Under the pieces are notes generated by a model, which had not been told where the DNA came from, did not search any database, and worked only from the letters and a program-made list of their open reading frames with translations. Shown here one piece after another: positions 10,066-21,999 of a stretch of DNA of 64,000 bases. The first letter of the stretch is position 1. Each line of letters opens with the position of its first letter. The position numbers and the translations under genes are program-made. Origin of the DNA: Actinostola sp. cb2023 (taxonomy: Eukaryota; Cnidaria; Anthozoa; Actiniaria; Actinostolidae); assembly GCA_033675265.1 (NCBI GenBank), contig JAUJYZ010000785.1, positions 1-64,000 of the forward strand. Reading direction: 5' to 3'.

Positions 10066-10762
10066 TGTAAGGATAGGAGAAACAGTTGAGAGTTGGTTGT
10101 GGTACTGGTCTTTATTGGAAGCTCTGGGACTTGAGTTACATCGGTTAACAGTTGTGTTCTAGGTGAAGCTGAGCTGAAGGAATGATTCAACTCGGTTCAA
10201 CTGTCAAGTGAAGTGTGACCTCTGTGTATTCTCTATTTACAATGACAATATGTCAACATATGCTAATAGGTCACGTGTCAGAATAATGCATAATCTAGGC
10301 GTATTTGCTTTAGGATTAGATTTGATTCTACTGTTTGATAAAGAGATTACCCAATGTTATTTTGATTGCTAGTAAGAGTATCTGACAATTGGATAATAAT
10401 AGAATACTGAAATATGGATATACTTCGATAGTTATCAAACTGTATGAGTTTGAAGACTCAGATATTGTAACTGATTAAGTTGGTAAACATATACGTGGCA
10501 TCGCAGTTTGTACTCTACTGCGCAAGGTCTTAGGTCAAGTAATTATTCTTTAGAAATGCTAAGTTCCTGAGAAGTACGTTAGCTGTATTTGTTCAGCTTG
10601 TTGACTGAGTAAACCTGTATTGGTCACTGATGACATAAGACTTAGTTCGTTTGTACAGTAAATATACAAAGATTCCAGTTCGCGTAGCGTTACTATGGTA
10701 ACTCTTTAGATAAAATATATCTTGAAATATTATGATTCTTTAGCGTTCCTAGCTTCACGATA
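10066..10762 (-). repeat. Outer element, 5' LTR
   Basis: On the minus strand it starts near 10762 and ends ...CCTTACA at 10066. The first 289 bases match the left LTR fragment. A minus-strand AATAAA (10111-10116) lies near the distal end, as expected for the R region. The distal 400 bases have no second copy in the window, so this border is inferred from the CCA-ending site beside it. Confidence 0.45.
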
Positions 10763-11757
10763 TGTGTCCCCTGTAACCATAGCCTAGCTCCTAAAGCCCC
10801 GGCCAAATTAAACGTAAACGCAAGTCGCTGCAAGTTCATGCAATTTTTGACTTGCGTAGACGTTTAACCGCTATTAAACTTGAAGGGACTTGCATCGACG
10901 CTATACGGGGACGTGCCGCTGGACAGGGTATGATTTTTGGCCTTTCTGTCCTGAACAGGTTATATATTGTATGTGAGTCTGTCCTAAACAGGGTATGGTA
11001 ATGCACGATTGTCGTCGTTAAATATGGTTTTATCCGGTATTTAGCCATATATCTGAGATCCAAGATTTGCCGGTCTTTAGCAGGTCATCAGTCAATGAAA
11101 ACGCGTTAGAATTGTGTGTATTTTGTCCTTCGTCCTAAACAGCTAGAGGGTACGTGTTGTCCTAGACAGGGTATGTATTTTAGATTATTTTTGTTCCAAA
11201 CAGGGTCAGGTTTTCAAACCCTCAGCGGCACCCCTATTCCCAAACATGGGTCAAGTACATCCCCTTCCCCCTTCCCCCCCCCCCCCCCCCCCTGGGGGGG
11301 GGGGGGGTTGAACACGCTCACATTCGAGCGCAAGTCCGTGCATGTCGCTGCAAGTTTTTCACCGTTTGACCGGCAAACGCGAACGCAAGTTACTGAAAGT
11401 GTCTTGGCAATTCAGCCGAACGAATAATCCACAGTTAGCTAGTCCGATAGTTCGGATGATCGTTCAAAAAGTAGAAAGAATAGGCCCCAAATTAAGAAAA
11501 AATATCGGTAAAGAACATATGAACTTGCATCAACTTGCGTTTGACCCGGGCTTAAAGCAGAATTAGGAGGCTGCTGTAACCATACATTTCTTTGCAGTTT
11601 TGGAATGTCTACAGTTCGTTTGCAACTTGTCCAAACCCTATCAAACTCCTGAAACTTACTAATTCTGATATGCTCTTTCTTGTGTTCATTTTTTAATTAG
11701 ATTAATTATAAAAACTCGTTCCCAGTCCTTTACTCATTTCCAAAATGGCTAATTGAT
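10763..11757. other. Unique DNA with a poly-C/poly-G tract, no gene
   Basis: No recognisable gene. At 11261-11307 a C-run of about 19 is followed by T and 14 Gs, a near-palindromic homopolymer pair able to form a hairpin or G-quadruplex and very prone to sequencing error. The phrase ACTTGCGTTTGACC and relatives recur around 10810-10900 and 11320-11550 in both orientations, suggesting the ends of an unrecognised inverted-repeat element. Confidence 0.45.
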
Positions 11758-14276
11758 TACCTTTTGCGGTCGGGATATAGGGTACCTTTTGCGATCGTGA
11801 TATAGGGTACCGTTTCCGGTCGGGATATAGCGTACCTTTTGCGGTCGGGATATAGGGTACCGTTTGCGGTCGGGATATAGCGTACATTTTGCGGTCAGGA
11901 TATAGGGTACCTTTTGCGGTCGGGACAATAGGGTACCTTTTGCGGTCGGGATATAGGGTACCTTTTGCGGTCGGGATATAGGGTACCTTTTGCTGTCGGG
12001 ATGCGGTCGGGATATAGGGTACCTTTTGCGGTCGGGATATAGGCTACCTTTTGCGGTCGGGATATAGGGTATCTTTTGCGGTCGGGATATAGGGTACCTT
12101 TTGCGGTCGGGGTATAGCGTACCCTTTGCGGTCGGGATATAGGGTACCTTTTGCTGTCGGGATATAAGTCCCCTTTTGCGGTCGGGGTATAGCGTACCCT
12201 TTGCGGTCGGGATATAGGGTACCTTTTGCTGTCGGGATATAGGGTCCCTTTTGCGGTTGGGATATAGGGTAACTTTTGCGGTCGGGATATAGGGTACCTT
12301 TTGCGGTCGGGATATAGGGTACCTTTTGCGGTCGGGATATAGGGTACCTTTTGCGATCGGGGTATAGCGTACCCTTTGCGGTCGGGATATAGGGTACCTT
12401 TTGCGGTCGGGATATAGGGTAGTTCCCGTACCTTTTGCGGTCGGGATATAGGGTACCTTTTTGCTGTCGGGATATAGGGTACCTTTTGCGGTCGGGGTAT
12501 AGCGTACCCTTTGCGGTCGGGATATAGGGTACCTTTTGCTGTCGGGATATAGGGTCCCTTTTGCGGTCGGGGTATAGCGTACCCTTTGCGGTCGGGATAT
12601 AGGGTACCTTTTGCTGTCGGGATATAGGGTCCCTTTTGTGGTTGGGATATAGGGTAACTTTTGCGGTCGGGATATAGGGTACCTTTTGCTGTCGGGATGC
12701 GGTCGGGATATAGGGTACCTTTTGCGGTCGGGATATAGGGTATCTTTTGCGCACGGGATATAGGGTACCTTTTGCGGTCGGGATATAGGGTACCTTTTTC
12801 GGTCGGGATATAGGGTACCTTTTGCGATTGGGGTATAGCGTACCCTTTGCGGTCGGGATATAGGGTACCTTTTGCGATCGGGATATAGGGTCCCTTTTGC
12901 GGTCGGGATATAGGTTACCTTTTGCGATCGGGATATAGGGTCCCTTTTGCGATCGGGATATAGGGTACCTTTTGCTGTCGGGATATAGGGTCCCTTTTGC
13001 GGTCGGGATATAGGGTCCTTTTTGCGGTCGGGATATAGGGTCCCTTTTGCGGTCGGGATATAGGGTACCTTTTGCTGTCGGGATATAGCGTACCTTTTGC
13101 GGTCGGGATATAGGGTACCTTTTGCTGTCGGAATATAGCGTACCTTTTGCAGTCGGGATATAGGGTACCTTTGGCGGTCGGGATATAGGGTACCTCTTGC
13201 TGTCGGGATATAGCGTACCTTTTGCCATCGGGATATAGGGTACCTTTGGCGGTCGGGATATAGGATACCTTTGGCGGTCGGGATATAGGGTAACTTTTGC
13301 GGTCGGTATATAGGGTACCTTTTGCGGTCTTGATATAGGGTACCGTTTGCGGTGGGAACATAGGGTCCCTTTTGCGATCGGGATATAGGGTACCTTTTGC
13401 GGTCGGGATATAGGGTACCTTTTGCGGTCGTGATATAGGGTACCGTTTGCGGTGGGAACATAGGGTCCCTTTTGCGGTCAGGATATAGGGTACCTTTTGC
13501 GGTCGGGATATAGGGTACCTTTTGCGGTCGGGATATAGGGTCCCTTTTGCGGTCGGGATATAGGGTACCTTTTGCGGTCGGGATATAGGGTACCTTTTGC
13601 GATCGGGGTATAGCGTACCCTTTGCGGTCGGGATATAGGGTACCTTTTGCGATCGGGATATAGGGTACCGTTTGCGGACAGGATATAGGGTCCCTTTTGC
13701 GGTCGGGATATAAGGTCCCTTTTGCGGTCGGGATATAGGGTACCTTTTGCTGTCGGGATATAGGGTCCCTTTTGCGGTCGGGATATAGGGTCCCTTTTGC
13801 GGTCGGGATACAGGGTCATTTTTGCGATCGGGATATAGGGTAGTTCCCGTACCTTTTGCGGTCGGGATATAGGGTATCTTTTGCTCTCGGGATATAGCGT
13901 ACCTTTGCGGTCGGGATATAAGGTACCTTTTGCTGTCGGGGTATAGGGTCCCTTTTGCGGTCGGGATATAGGGTACCTTTTGCTGTCGGGATATAGCGTA
14001 CCTTTTGCGGTCGGGATATAGGATACCTTTGGATGTCGGGATATAGGGTATCTTTTGCTGTCGGGATATAGCGTACCTTTTGCCATCGGGATATAGTATA
14101 CCTTTGGCGGTCGGGATATAGGGTACCTTTTGCTGTCTGGATATAGCGTACCTTTTGCGGTCGGGATATAGGGTACCTTTTGCGGTCGGGATATAGGGTA
14201 CCTTTTGCTGTCGGGATGCGGTCGGGATATAGGGTACCTTTGGCGGTCGGGATATAGGGTACCGTTTGCGGTCTGG
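11758..14276. repeat. 25-bp tandem satellite, about 100 copies
   Basis: The unit is close to ACCTTTTGCGGTCGGGATAT plus AGGGT (25 bp). Variants include GCTGTCGG, GATCGG, GGGGTATAGCG and GGTCCC. Each consensus junction carries GGTACC. Marker variants recur: TGTCGGGATGCGGTCGGG at about 11993, 12688 and 14207, and GGGTAGTTCCCGTACC at about 12418 and 13841, so blocks of several hundred bases were themselves duplicated. Since 25 is not a multiple of three and the minus strand has no stop in any register, long minus-strand ORFs (up to 570 aa, with 25-aa repeats) arise by chance. Confidence 0.96.
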
Positions 14277-15649
14277 CCTGATGGTTTTCGCAATGACGCG
14301 CCCAATTACACCGCTCTTTGTGTCGGTCCGACCTTTGTGTCGGAAAGCGACCAACACAAAGAGCTGCTGCAAAGGAGGCTACCAGCGTTATCATTGTTGC
14401 GACTTACAGTTTTACCAAATAAAACAGCTGCAGAAACAACGTTAACATTTCTGGGAGAGGCCCCGGTCGTGGGTTTGACGTCCGTCGCACACCTCTACCC
14501 GAATACGCCCTTAGTACCACCCAGGCATCATCGTCATCATCATTAAACACCATTACCACCATCATGAACATCACCACCATCAACAACAATAACAGCGGCA
14601 AGGACACCACTAAGACTGCATCGATGCTTGGCACAAATTATAGTAAATGATGCCAAGCATTCCAAGTTGTTAGAGAAAATACTCTCTCTGGCTAAAATCA
14701 ATTCGACCTCAGTGTTTAAATGTCACTTGAATAGTACTGAGATGTCTCGTTATATCTCTGGTAGACTGGTACACGAGCCCAGAGGCACTACATGATTTAC
14801 ACTTTCTGATACCGACGGCGATCTCTACATTCTGAGCCACTCAAATCTTGAAAAGAACACCACATGCCAATATATAAAGATTCGGAATCCTTTATAATGG
14901 CCGATTGACAGCGCTCACGCTAGCTCCGTATCGACATAACAAACAAACGCACACAATGTATGTCTGACTCGTGTAGATTGCAACTTTTATTCGGGCTTTT
15001 ATTCCGCCGTCGGCAGGAAACTAATAAGCTGTAAAACTGCTTGTATCATAGCAGTTCACTTTGATCATTTAATTGTGCGATATAACATCAGTATCTTGAG
15101 GCATTTCAGTTGTTAAAGTATACATTTTTTAAACTAACATTTTGCCGGGTATGATCTGGAATAGCGAAAACTTTCGTATCAAGTGTTTAGTTTTCCAGTA
15201 CGATAATATCTGAAGTTAGTTTTTCCTTTTAGTAGTAACTATTATTGCGAATCAGAAACAACACTTGACGAATAAAGTTATTCAAATGTATCAATTAGTG
15301 AGGTGCGCCAACTCTTGCTTGTTACTTGTTATTCTCCTCAAATTTGCATAATTAACTAAAGTTGCTTCACGTGAATAACAAAACGAGATGTGAAAGGTAG
15401 ATACCCCTTCTTGTGAATGGACACTAATTCAGTCAGTCTAGTTGGTCAGATATTCCTAAAATCGGTTTAACTTCAGACACTATAATCAGCTTCAATGATT
15501 TATACAAAAAGACTATATTTGCCAAACGTTTTTATCAGCGATATAAAACAGACAACTAACAAAGATCCCACAAATTAGAAGCCCTTATATAGGTGTTTCG
15601 AAACGCTGTTAAATTTTTTTAAAATTCATTTTAATCAGCTGTGGCTTGC
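14277..15649. other. Unique DNA, no gene recognised
   Basis: Nothing coding is recognisable. A hairpin at about 14312-14361 pairs CTCTTTGTGT with ACACAAAGAG. A degenerate trinucleotide tract (CAT/CAC/CAA) lies at about 14523-14590 and gives Asp- or His-rich frames of no significance. Confidence 0.5.
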
Positions 15650-15709
15650 TTAAAGTGCTACTTGGGACGAAAATCGATCGAAATTTAATTTAGCTGAAAC
15701 TTCATTGAA

Positions 15710-16870
15710 CAGTTCGGTTCATTGCCAGATTTGGCAATGTTTTGTAAACATTGATATAACCAATCAAATCCAAGGATATCATGTTGCCATATAAACAGGA
15801 ACCTCCGGTACCTGGTATCAATCTGTCATATCAACACCGCGGTAGCTCTCGCGCAATCATATTTATGACTTTACTGCTCGAAAGATGCTTTTAGTTAGTT
15901 TTTTCTCAACAATATACATTTTATTCTTCTTTTATGGTTATTCCTGATTTCTCTCTTGTGCCAGTACCTTCCTTATATGTTGTCCTCGTCAACTCGCTTG
16001 TCAAATCCTTTGGCATATCGCCACGCTTGTTTCGATGTCTTCTAAATAAACGAGATATTTCTCTACATTTTCCAGTAATCTACTAAACCTAAGTGACTTC
16101 TTCTCTTGTCAACTTATCTATGCTGCTAGATACAACAACATTAACAATTCTAGCTGGGTCTCTTCAGCGCTATCAGTGTCAGTCACTTACTTCACTAACA
16201 TGCTTTCGTTTGATCCCAAGTACATCGCTTTGACAAATACAATCGTGTGATGCATGATCGGTCCAATCGAACATGTCTCTGTTTCGACATCCACGTCAAC
16301 TTCCAAAACAACACTGAACAAAAAACTTTGCTGGCTTGCTTTTTTTGATGTCTCTTCGTCCAAATGACGACCCATATATTCGGCAACAATTATCCAAGTA
16401 TCGCACATCACATGCGTCTCCATTAATTGGCGTCCTTGAGTTCAGCGATCATACCTTCAATGTTTACATGATGATGCCCCCAAGTTATTCGACGTGCCCC
16501 CAAACAAAACTTTCACAGTTGTATTCAGAAACTCATAAATTTTCGATTTCTACAGGCCGATTTTTTTTCGATTCGGGTCAAATCTTAAAGAAAACTTACA
16601 ATATATCGTAAAAATACTCTCAAGATGGTTGACGTAAATCCTTGATCGCGAAGAAAACTTTTTAAAATGTCGGACTTGAGAATGCGTGTGTTCAAAACAG
16701 AGACACATACGGTAATATGAATAACAATAGATTGCTTGACTGCAGTGCATTGTGGGATAGCTGTGTATTTATAGCAGCAATCAATGATAAAACTGCGAGC
16801 CCTTTCTTCTCAAGAGGACGCCATTTTGTCACGTGACACATATTGCCAAATCTGGCAATGAACCGAACTG
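15710..16870. mobile_element. Nested DNA transposon with 30-bp TIR and TTGAA duplication
   Basis: The ends are inverted repeats starting CAGTTCGGTTCATTGCCAGA, 29 of 30 bases matching. TTGAA flanks both sides (15705-15709, 16871-16875), while copy B of the host MITE has a single TTGAA at the same place, so the borders and the 5-bp target duplication are direct. I recognise no transposase in it. The superfamily is uncertain: a 5-bp duplication fits few groups (Transib is one), but the terminus is CAG and not CAC. Confidence 0.85.
16191..16423 (-). other. Exon-like open frame with splice donor
   Basis: A minus-strand frame starting METHVMCDTWIIVAEYMGRH runs to about 16191, where the strand reads GTGAA then GTAAGTG, a consensus 5' splice site. 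It lies inside the nested transposon. I do not recognise the protein. It may be a captured exon, a remnant of a transposase exon, or chance. Confidence 0.25.
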
Positions 16871-17603
16871 TTGAATAATTCTTCAAGGGCCTAATAATAA
16901 CTAGTTAAATTCTTTTTTCGATATTCCAGAGGGAAGTACAATATTTTTATGAATCTTTGGAGGTGTCAGTGACGTCATCTACTCAACCCAACATTCAGCT
17001 CCATACATTTCTTTGTATTTTGTAAGTCAAAATATCTCAATGTTTTGTTCAGATAACAGCTCTGCATCGAAGACAACTGGTCAGACAATCAGTCCTAATC
17101 ACAAATAATGTAAGAAAACTCCTTCACCCAAACTTTTAGCTTCATAGAAACAAAATAATTCAAGAAACTAAACACAAAGAAATGTATGGAGCGAAGCTGT
17201 GTTGATTGTTAGGGTTGAGTAGATGACCTCACTGACACTTCTAAAGATTCATAAAAATGTAATACTTCCCATAGGAATTTTGAGAAAAAACACATTAACT
17301 AGTAATTGTATGGTTCTTTGAGATTATTTCAGTGAAGTTTCAGCTAAATTAAACTTCGATCGATTTTCGTCCAAGTAGCACTTTAACAAAATGCATAAAT
17401 TCGCAATTATTTTACTCTCGTCCCAGGCCCTCTCTCTATAGGAAATACCAATCCCGTTTTACCATACCTTGAGGGGTGAGGCAAAACCCAACCCCACAGC
17501 TGTTGTCTGCTATCAATACTTTATCTTTGGCAAATAGCTGGTTAAGTTTGGAAGACCCCCATTTTCCGCTCAATCTTCGATGTTTACAGTCAACCTCTCT
17601 TAA

Positions 17604-18100
17604 AGGGACTCTCCAGTGGAAAACACATTAATGCTTATTTTGTGAATAAAAGGGTCAGGATTTCGAAAATTGAACTGAAATTGACGTAAAATTAATTCCT
17701 AGCCCGATAAAGCGAAAATTAAAATTTTCGTTTGGGTACCCTGTGGTGCAGTGACGTAGCCGATGACGTCAGTTCGTCGTACTTGTTATTTTAGCAGATT
17801 TTGGCACGAACGTTTTAAATTATTATTAGTGTTGAAAAAAGACGATAGTTCGTTATTATTATAACATTAACGACTATGCCTCATTGTGTTTGCCTTTGGG
17901 TGTTCCAGTCACTCGAAAAAGAAAGAATTCGGAATATCTTTCCATGTAATACCGACGGGCATTACGTAAACAATGGATACATCTAACAGGTCGCCCCAAG
18001 GAAAACCTTCCCTCAAAACCCCATCTCTGCTCCAAGCACTTCTTGTCTTTCTTGCTTTGATGAAAGCCACGATTTAAAGCAAAGGTTACTAGGAAGAACC
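17604..18100 (+). pseudogene. THAP-domain remnant, probably of a Kolobok-like transposase
   Basis: A TTAA (17600-17603) is followed by AGGGACTCTCCAGTGG, the form of a TTAA-transposon end. From the ATG at 17876, pieces of a THAP zinc finger are readable in successive frames: MPHC, then FAFGCSSHSKKK and FHVIPTG, then RKQWIHLTGRPKENLP and LCSKHF, giving the C...C...C-x2-H pattern with the conserved tryptophan and proline. At least two frameshifts and a stop break it. THAP domains occur in host genes and in P and Kolobok transposases; the neighbouring TTAA end favours the last. No other part of a transposase follows before the inverted repeat at 18.38 kb. Confidence 0.55.
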
Positions 18101-18388
18101 AGGAATGCAGGAATAACTCTTCTTATTTGTTTTGCCTAAATAGCCATGTGTCCACCACGTAAACTGTCGGTATGCAGCATAACGAAACCACCTGAGAATA
18201 GATCAGAGGGAAAATGTTGGTTCCAAACTAATTCAAAAGAAATTATTGTAGGTCAATACTTACTCATTAGGTATATTATGAAGATTTGGTAGCTCGGCAC
18301 TCTCTCTGTCGTGTAGGGAGACAAGAGCTGTCCATAAAACGTCACGATTTAAACAAACATGGCGGAAGCTATTATGTTCGGTAAAGGC

Positions 18389-18674
18389 TAGTTTCCATAA
18401 CCCAAACCGCCCTTGATCGATAGCAGTCTGGGAACGAGTTTGCATAATGAGACGTCGGCCGTACACGTAACGAAGTTTGGCGTTACGTATTTTCAAGATG
18501 TCTACGTTTGTGGAATCAATCTTCTTTATATCGGTCGGTTCTCTGCTTGAATTATCTCTACAACACACCTTTAAAATGTCATCCAAAATGTGTTTATGCT
18601 GTCTACATCTACTCAGCGAAGCTTTAACGACGAAAATTTCGAACTATCGAAGGGCAGTTTGAGTTATGGAATCA
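18389..18674. mobile_element. Small MITE in the left arm of the foldback
   Basis: Starts TAGTTTCCATAACCCAAACC and ends with its imperfect inverse (GGGCAGTTTGAGTTATGGAATC). The mirrored copy lies at about 23830-24150. The same terminus begins again at 18698 and ends at about 23806, so nested use of one terminal sequence built the larger structure. Confidence 0.5.
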
Positions 18675-19249
18675 AGTCTCTACGACAAGGAACGATTTAG
18701 TTTCCATAACCCAAACTGCCCTTGTTGATTCTTGGACAAGTCATGGAAACAAAGAATATGTAAGTCATCTTTTACTATGATAATGGAGAAACCCATGTAT
18801 TTAATTGAAAATCCATGCACTATTAAAGTCTTATAGTGGAAATTTTGGTTATGGTTAATAACTTATAAAGCTTAGTGTACATTGCATTGCTTGTAAAAAT
18901 GATAATAGAGTTAACTGTACTGTCTCAAGACAAACACCCATCTGTTAAAGACCTATTAACTGATTAAGCCTGTATTACTGTAAACAACAACATTTGACTT
19001 GAGCAACATCTTTCAGACTAATTATAATTCATGAGACAAAACACAATGGAACCCCCCTCCCCCCGGGAATGGAAAGTGGTTTTGAAATCTGATGCTAATA
19101 TTACCATAAAATTTAGCAAACTTTAACTTTGAATTTCTCGAAGAATTATTTCCTGTTGAAGTTATACGTGGTGGATATATTACTTGACATTTCTTTCCAT
19201 AACATTCACAACATTAACATTTTTGATGATCGACTAGTTAATCATGAGC

Positions 19250-20330
19250 GCGGGGGGGGGGGGGGGGGGGGTGGGGGGGAGTAGTTGAGGGGGGGGGGAG
19301 AGGGGGGGGGGGAGGGTGGGGAGATGGGAAGGTTGAGGGTCTGTTGGGGAAGAGGGCTGGGTGGGAGTTTTGATCTGTTGGGGATGATGTTTGGGCTGGA
19401 GAGAAAAAGGGAAATAGAGATTAATTAGATGGAAGGCTTGGATATGGAGTAGAAGGTGAAAGAGAAATGAGAAAGATTAGGGTGATGTTCACGGGAGAGG
19501 GGCTATGGGGAATGGATGAGAGTGTGGATTAAAGGGAAGGGGAGAGAATGTAGGGAAGGAGGGCTGGATGTGGGGGGAGGGGGGGAATTTATATATGGAT
19601 GAGGGTGGGAATTTAAGGTCGAGGGGCTGGGGGAGAGGAAGGGGGAAGGAGAGAGAGTAGAAGAGGGGGGATGGGAGGGGAGTGTGAATTTAGAGTTTTT
19701 TTTTGGAGAGGGAAAGTTAGAATGGTGGGCTGGGATATGGAAGAACAGGAGAGATGAGGGGTGAAGATAAGAAGGTAAGTTGAATGTGAGAGTTTGAACT
19801 GGAGGGGGGTGAAAGGAGAGAAAAAGTGAAGTGGAGTCGAGGAATCTGCTGGGGATGTTAGACATGAGACTTTATTTAGTACCAGTACCAGATAGTTAGA
19901 AAAGGGCTAGAGAGAATGGGGGGAATGGAGAAGGGAGGCTTGGATATAGAGTAGAAGGTGAAAGAGAGAGAGAAAGGGGGGGGGGGGTGGGGAATAAGGG
20001 TGACATTCGTGGGGGAGGGCAGTGGGATATGGGAATGGATGAGAGTGTAGGTTTATGGGAAGGGGAGAGAATGGGGATGGGCTGAGGGTGGAATTTTAAG
20101 GGTGAGGGGCTGGGGGGAGAGGAAGGGAGAGAGGGTGTTATTGAGGAGGGCCAGAACAATCAGAAGAGAGGATGTAAGTGGAAAAATACCGGAGCAAAAG
20201 AGAAAGGAAGGTGAAAATAGAGTACATGACCCAGAACCGAAGTGGATGAAAGAATGAAGAAATGGATGGTGAAATATAGAAGAGAAGGGAGATGAGAAAA
20301 AGTGGAATGTTTGAAGATGAATTCTAGTCA
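19250..20330. repeat. Purine-rich low-complexity tract
   Basis: The plus strand is almost only G and A for a kilobase, with G-runs of 18 or more at 19251-19310. It contains a diverged tandem duplication of about 0.5 kb: the phrase GCTTGGATATGGAGTAGAAGG at 19437 recurs as GCTTGGATATAGAGTAGAAGG at 19937, and GAGGGGCTGGGGG at about 19620 recurs at 20103. Proline- and serine-rich frames here are compositional. Confidence 0.85.
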
Positions 20331-20779
20331 TGCCTCTAAAGAAGGCTGTTGGAAATAAAGAGAAGGAAATGATGAGTGGTTTTTTATTTCTTGTCACAAA
20401 TAGAGTTGTTCGACAGGCTTGTAAAAAATGTACCCGCCCGACCAAAATTCATCGGGTATGTGTGTATCGGAATAAAAGCTTTCAGTTTTGTACCCATTCT
20501 GACGGAACAAATTCGATATTATGACGTCACTCCTATGCAGTGCAATCATGACGATTTTAAAGATAAGGAGATATCTTATTTATGTTGAGAACTGGAATTT
20601 AATAAGAGATGAATACTGAAAAAGTGGGGTTGATAGCAAGAGAAGTGGATGATTTTAAATACTTTTGAAGAATAAATTTGGGAATTTCGAGATGTGGAAT
20701 GTAAAAGTAGAGTAAGATCAAATAGCCGAGGAGATAGTGGATGGATAGTCAAAAAAAACGTAAGAACCTTATTGAAACA

Positions 20780-21960
20780 CATTGTCACTATATTTTTTTT
20801 TAACTTTCACTTGTCTCTTTCGGCCCCCCTATATTTGCAAGACATTCCAATATTTCACTTTCTTTCATCTCTTTATATATACGATCTTATTAAGACATTT
20901 TCTATACTCTTCAAGAATTTCATTAATCCGCTTACAAAAATTAACCAAGGTTTTTCTTTTCCTTCTCTTCTTTTTAAAATCAGGTCCAGTTTGAAAACCA
21001 TTAGCCATCATACTATATCTCAACATACTTTCCACTTCTTTCTTTCTCTCTCTTCTATCATCCATTTCAAATTCCCACAAATAATTGATTCAAATCCTAG
21101 ATAAAATTTTCTACATTCTTATGACCACTTCTTTCTCTCTTTTCTTCAATTCTAAGTCATCCATTTGTTTCATTTGTCATCTCTACTGTCAAAGTTTTTT
21201 ATACTTACATCCCACTTCTATTCTCTTATTTGCTTTCTTTTCAAACATCCCCATTGATACTGCATTTGTCCAGCTTTATTTTTTATACTTACAATCCCTT
21301 CTATCTTTCATCTAATATCCTTCGTCCATTTCTCTATCTGTCACTTTAGCTAATTCCCACATACTTTCCACTTCCCTCTTGTCATTTTTCAAACATCATG
21401 CATCTCTCTACCTGTCACTCTATTTTTTTTTCCACTCACACGGATTCCACTTCTTTCATTCTTCTCTTCTCTTTTTTCTTTTATTTTTGTCTATCATCCA
21501 TATCTACACCTGTCACTCTAGTTACCATCCACTTACTTTCCATCTCTTTCTTCTTTCTCCGTCCTTCCTACAATCCATTACCATCCATCTCTCTGCATCC
21601 ATTCTACCCATACTCCCTTTTTAACCATTCCACCCATCTCTCCCTTTACCCCACATTCCTTTCTTTTTTGGGGGGGGGGGGTCACCTTCCCTCCCACTTC
21701 ACCCAACACCCACCCTCAATATTCTTTCTTCCCTTCACCCCCCATATTTTCTATCTCTTTTCTTCCCCGTGTCAACTTGCAAACTCTAAGACCTATCCCA
21801 CTCCCCCTACCCCCCCCCCCCCCCCCTCCACTCTCAACACTCTCTTTACAACATTCCTCCCCCACAGCCCCTCACCCGCTAATTCACACCCTCATTATTC
21901 GCTTCCTCCCCTATATTCACTACATTTTTATACCCCCTAAGGAAGGGGGCATTGACACCT
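20780..21960. repeat. Pyrimidine-rich low-complexity tract
   Basis: The plus strand is almost only C and T. It is the compositional mirror of 19250-20330, and phrases such as CCCCTCACCCGCTAATTC resemble the inverse of GAATTTAAGGTCGAGGGG in the purine tract, so the two may be ancient inverted copies. The 20331-20779 stretch between is ordinary sequence without a gene. Confidence 0.75.
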
Positions 21961-21999
21961 CTGATCCAGTTCCCATGTCGTCCCATTGCCCTTTCCCCG

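Larger units (their letters stand above)
505..10762 (-). mobile_element. Outer LTR retrotransposon, remnant, split by a gypsy element
   Basis: A 289-bp sequence occurs twice in direct orientation (505-793 and 10474-10762) with only about three differences. Between the copies lie minus-strand gag-like ORFs (8.1-9.9 kb) and a complete younger gypsy element (1089-7967). The left copy is followed inward by a purine-rich tract read on the minus strand (794-804). The right copy continues to 10066, where a sequence ending in CCA could be a primer-binding site. I read this as an older minus-strand LTR element that lost its pol and was then invaded. The superfamily is uncertain; a Ty3/gypsy-like gag is the best guess. 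Confidence 0.55.
15654..17382. mobile_element. TTAA-flanked DNA transposon (copy A), holding a nested insertion
   Basis: Begins AGTGCTACTTGGGACG and ends with the inverse (CCAAGTAGCACT), flanked on both sides by TTAA (15650-15653, 17383-17386). Terminal inverted repeats are about 50 bp. Without the nested 1161-bp element and its 5-bp duplication it is about 563 bp and matches copy B at 31126-31660 along its length. No transposase is encoded, so it is non-autonomous. TTAA targets and a 5' AG terminus suggest the Kolobok superfamily (piggyBac usually starts CCY). Confidence 0.85.

Noticed and set aside
11702..14394. Very long minus-strand ORFs (up to 570 aa) with 25-residue repeats
   Set aside because: Produced by a stop-free 25-bp satellite read in three frames; overlapping frames all look alike.
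19503..20445. Pro/Ser-rich minus-strand ORFs, and Phe/Ser-rich plus-strand ORFs at 20694-21940
   Set aside because: Pure consequence of purine- and pyrimidine-rich composition.
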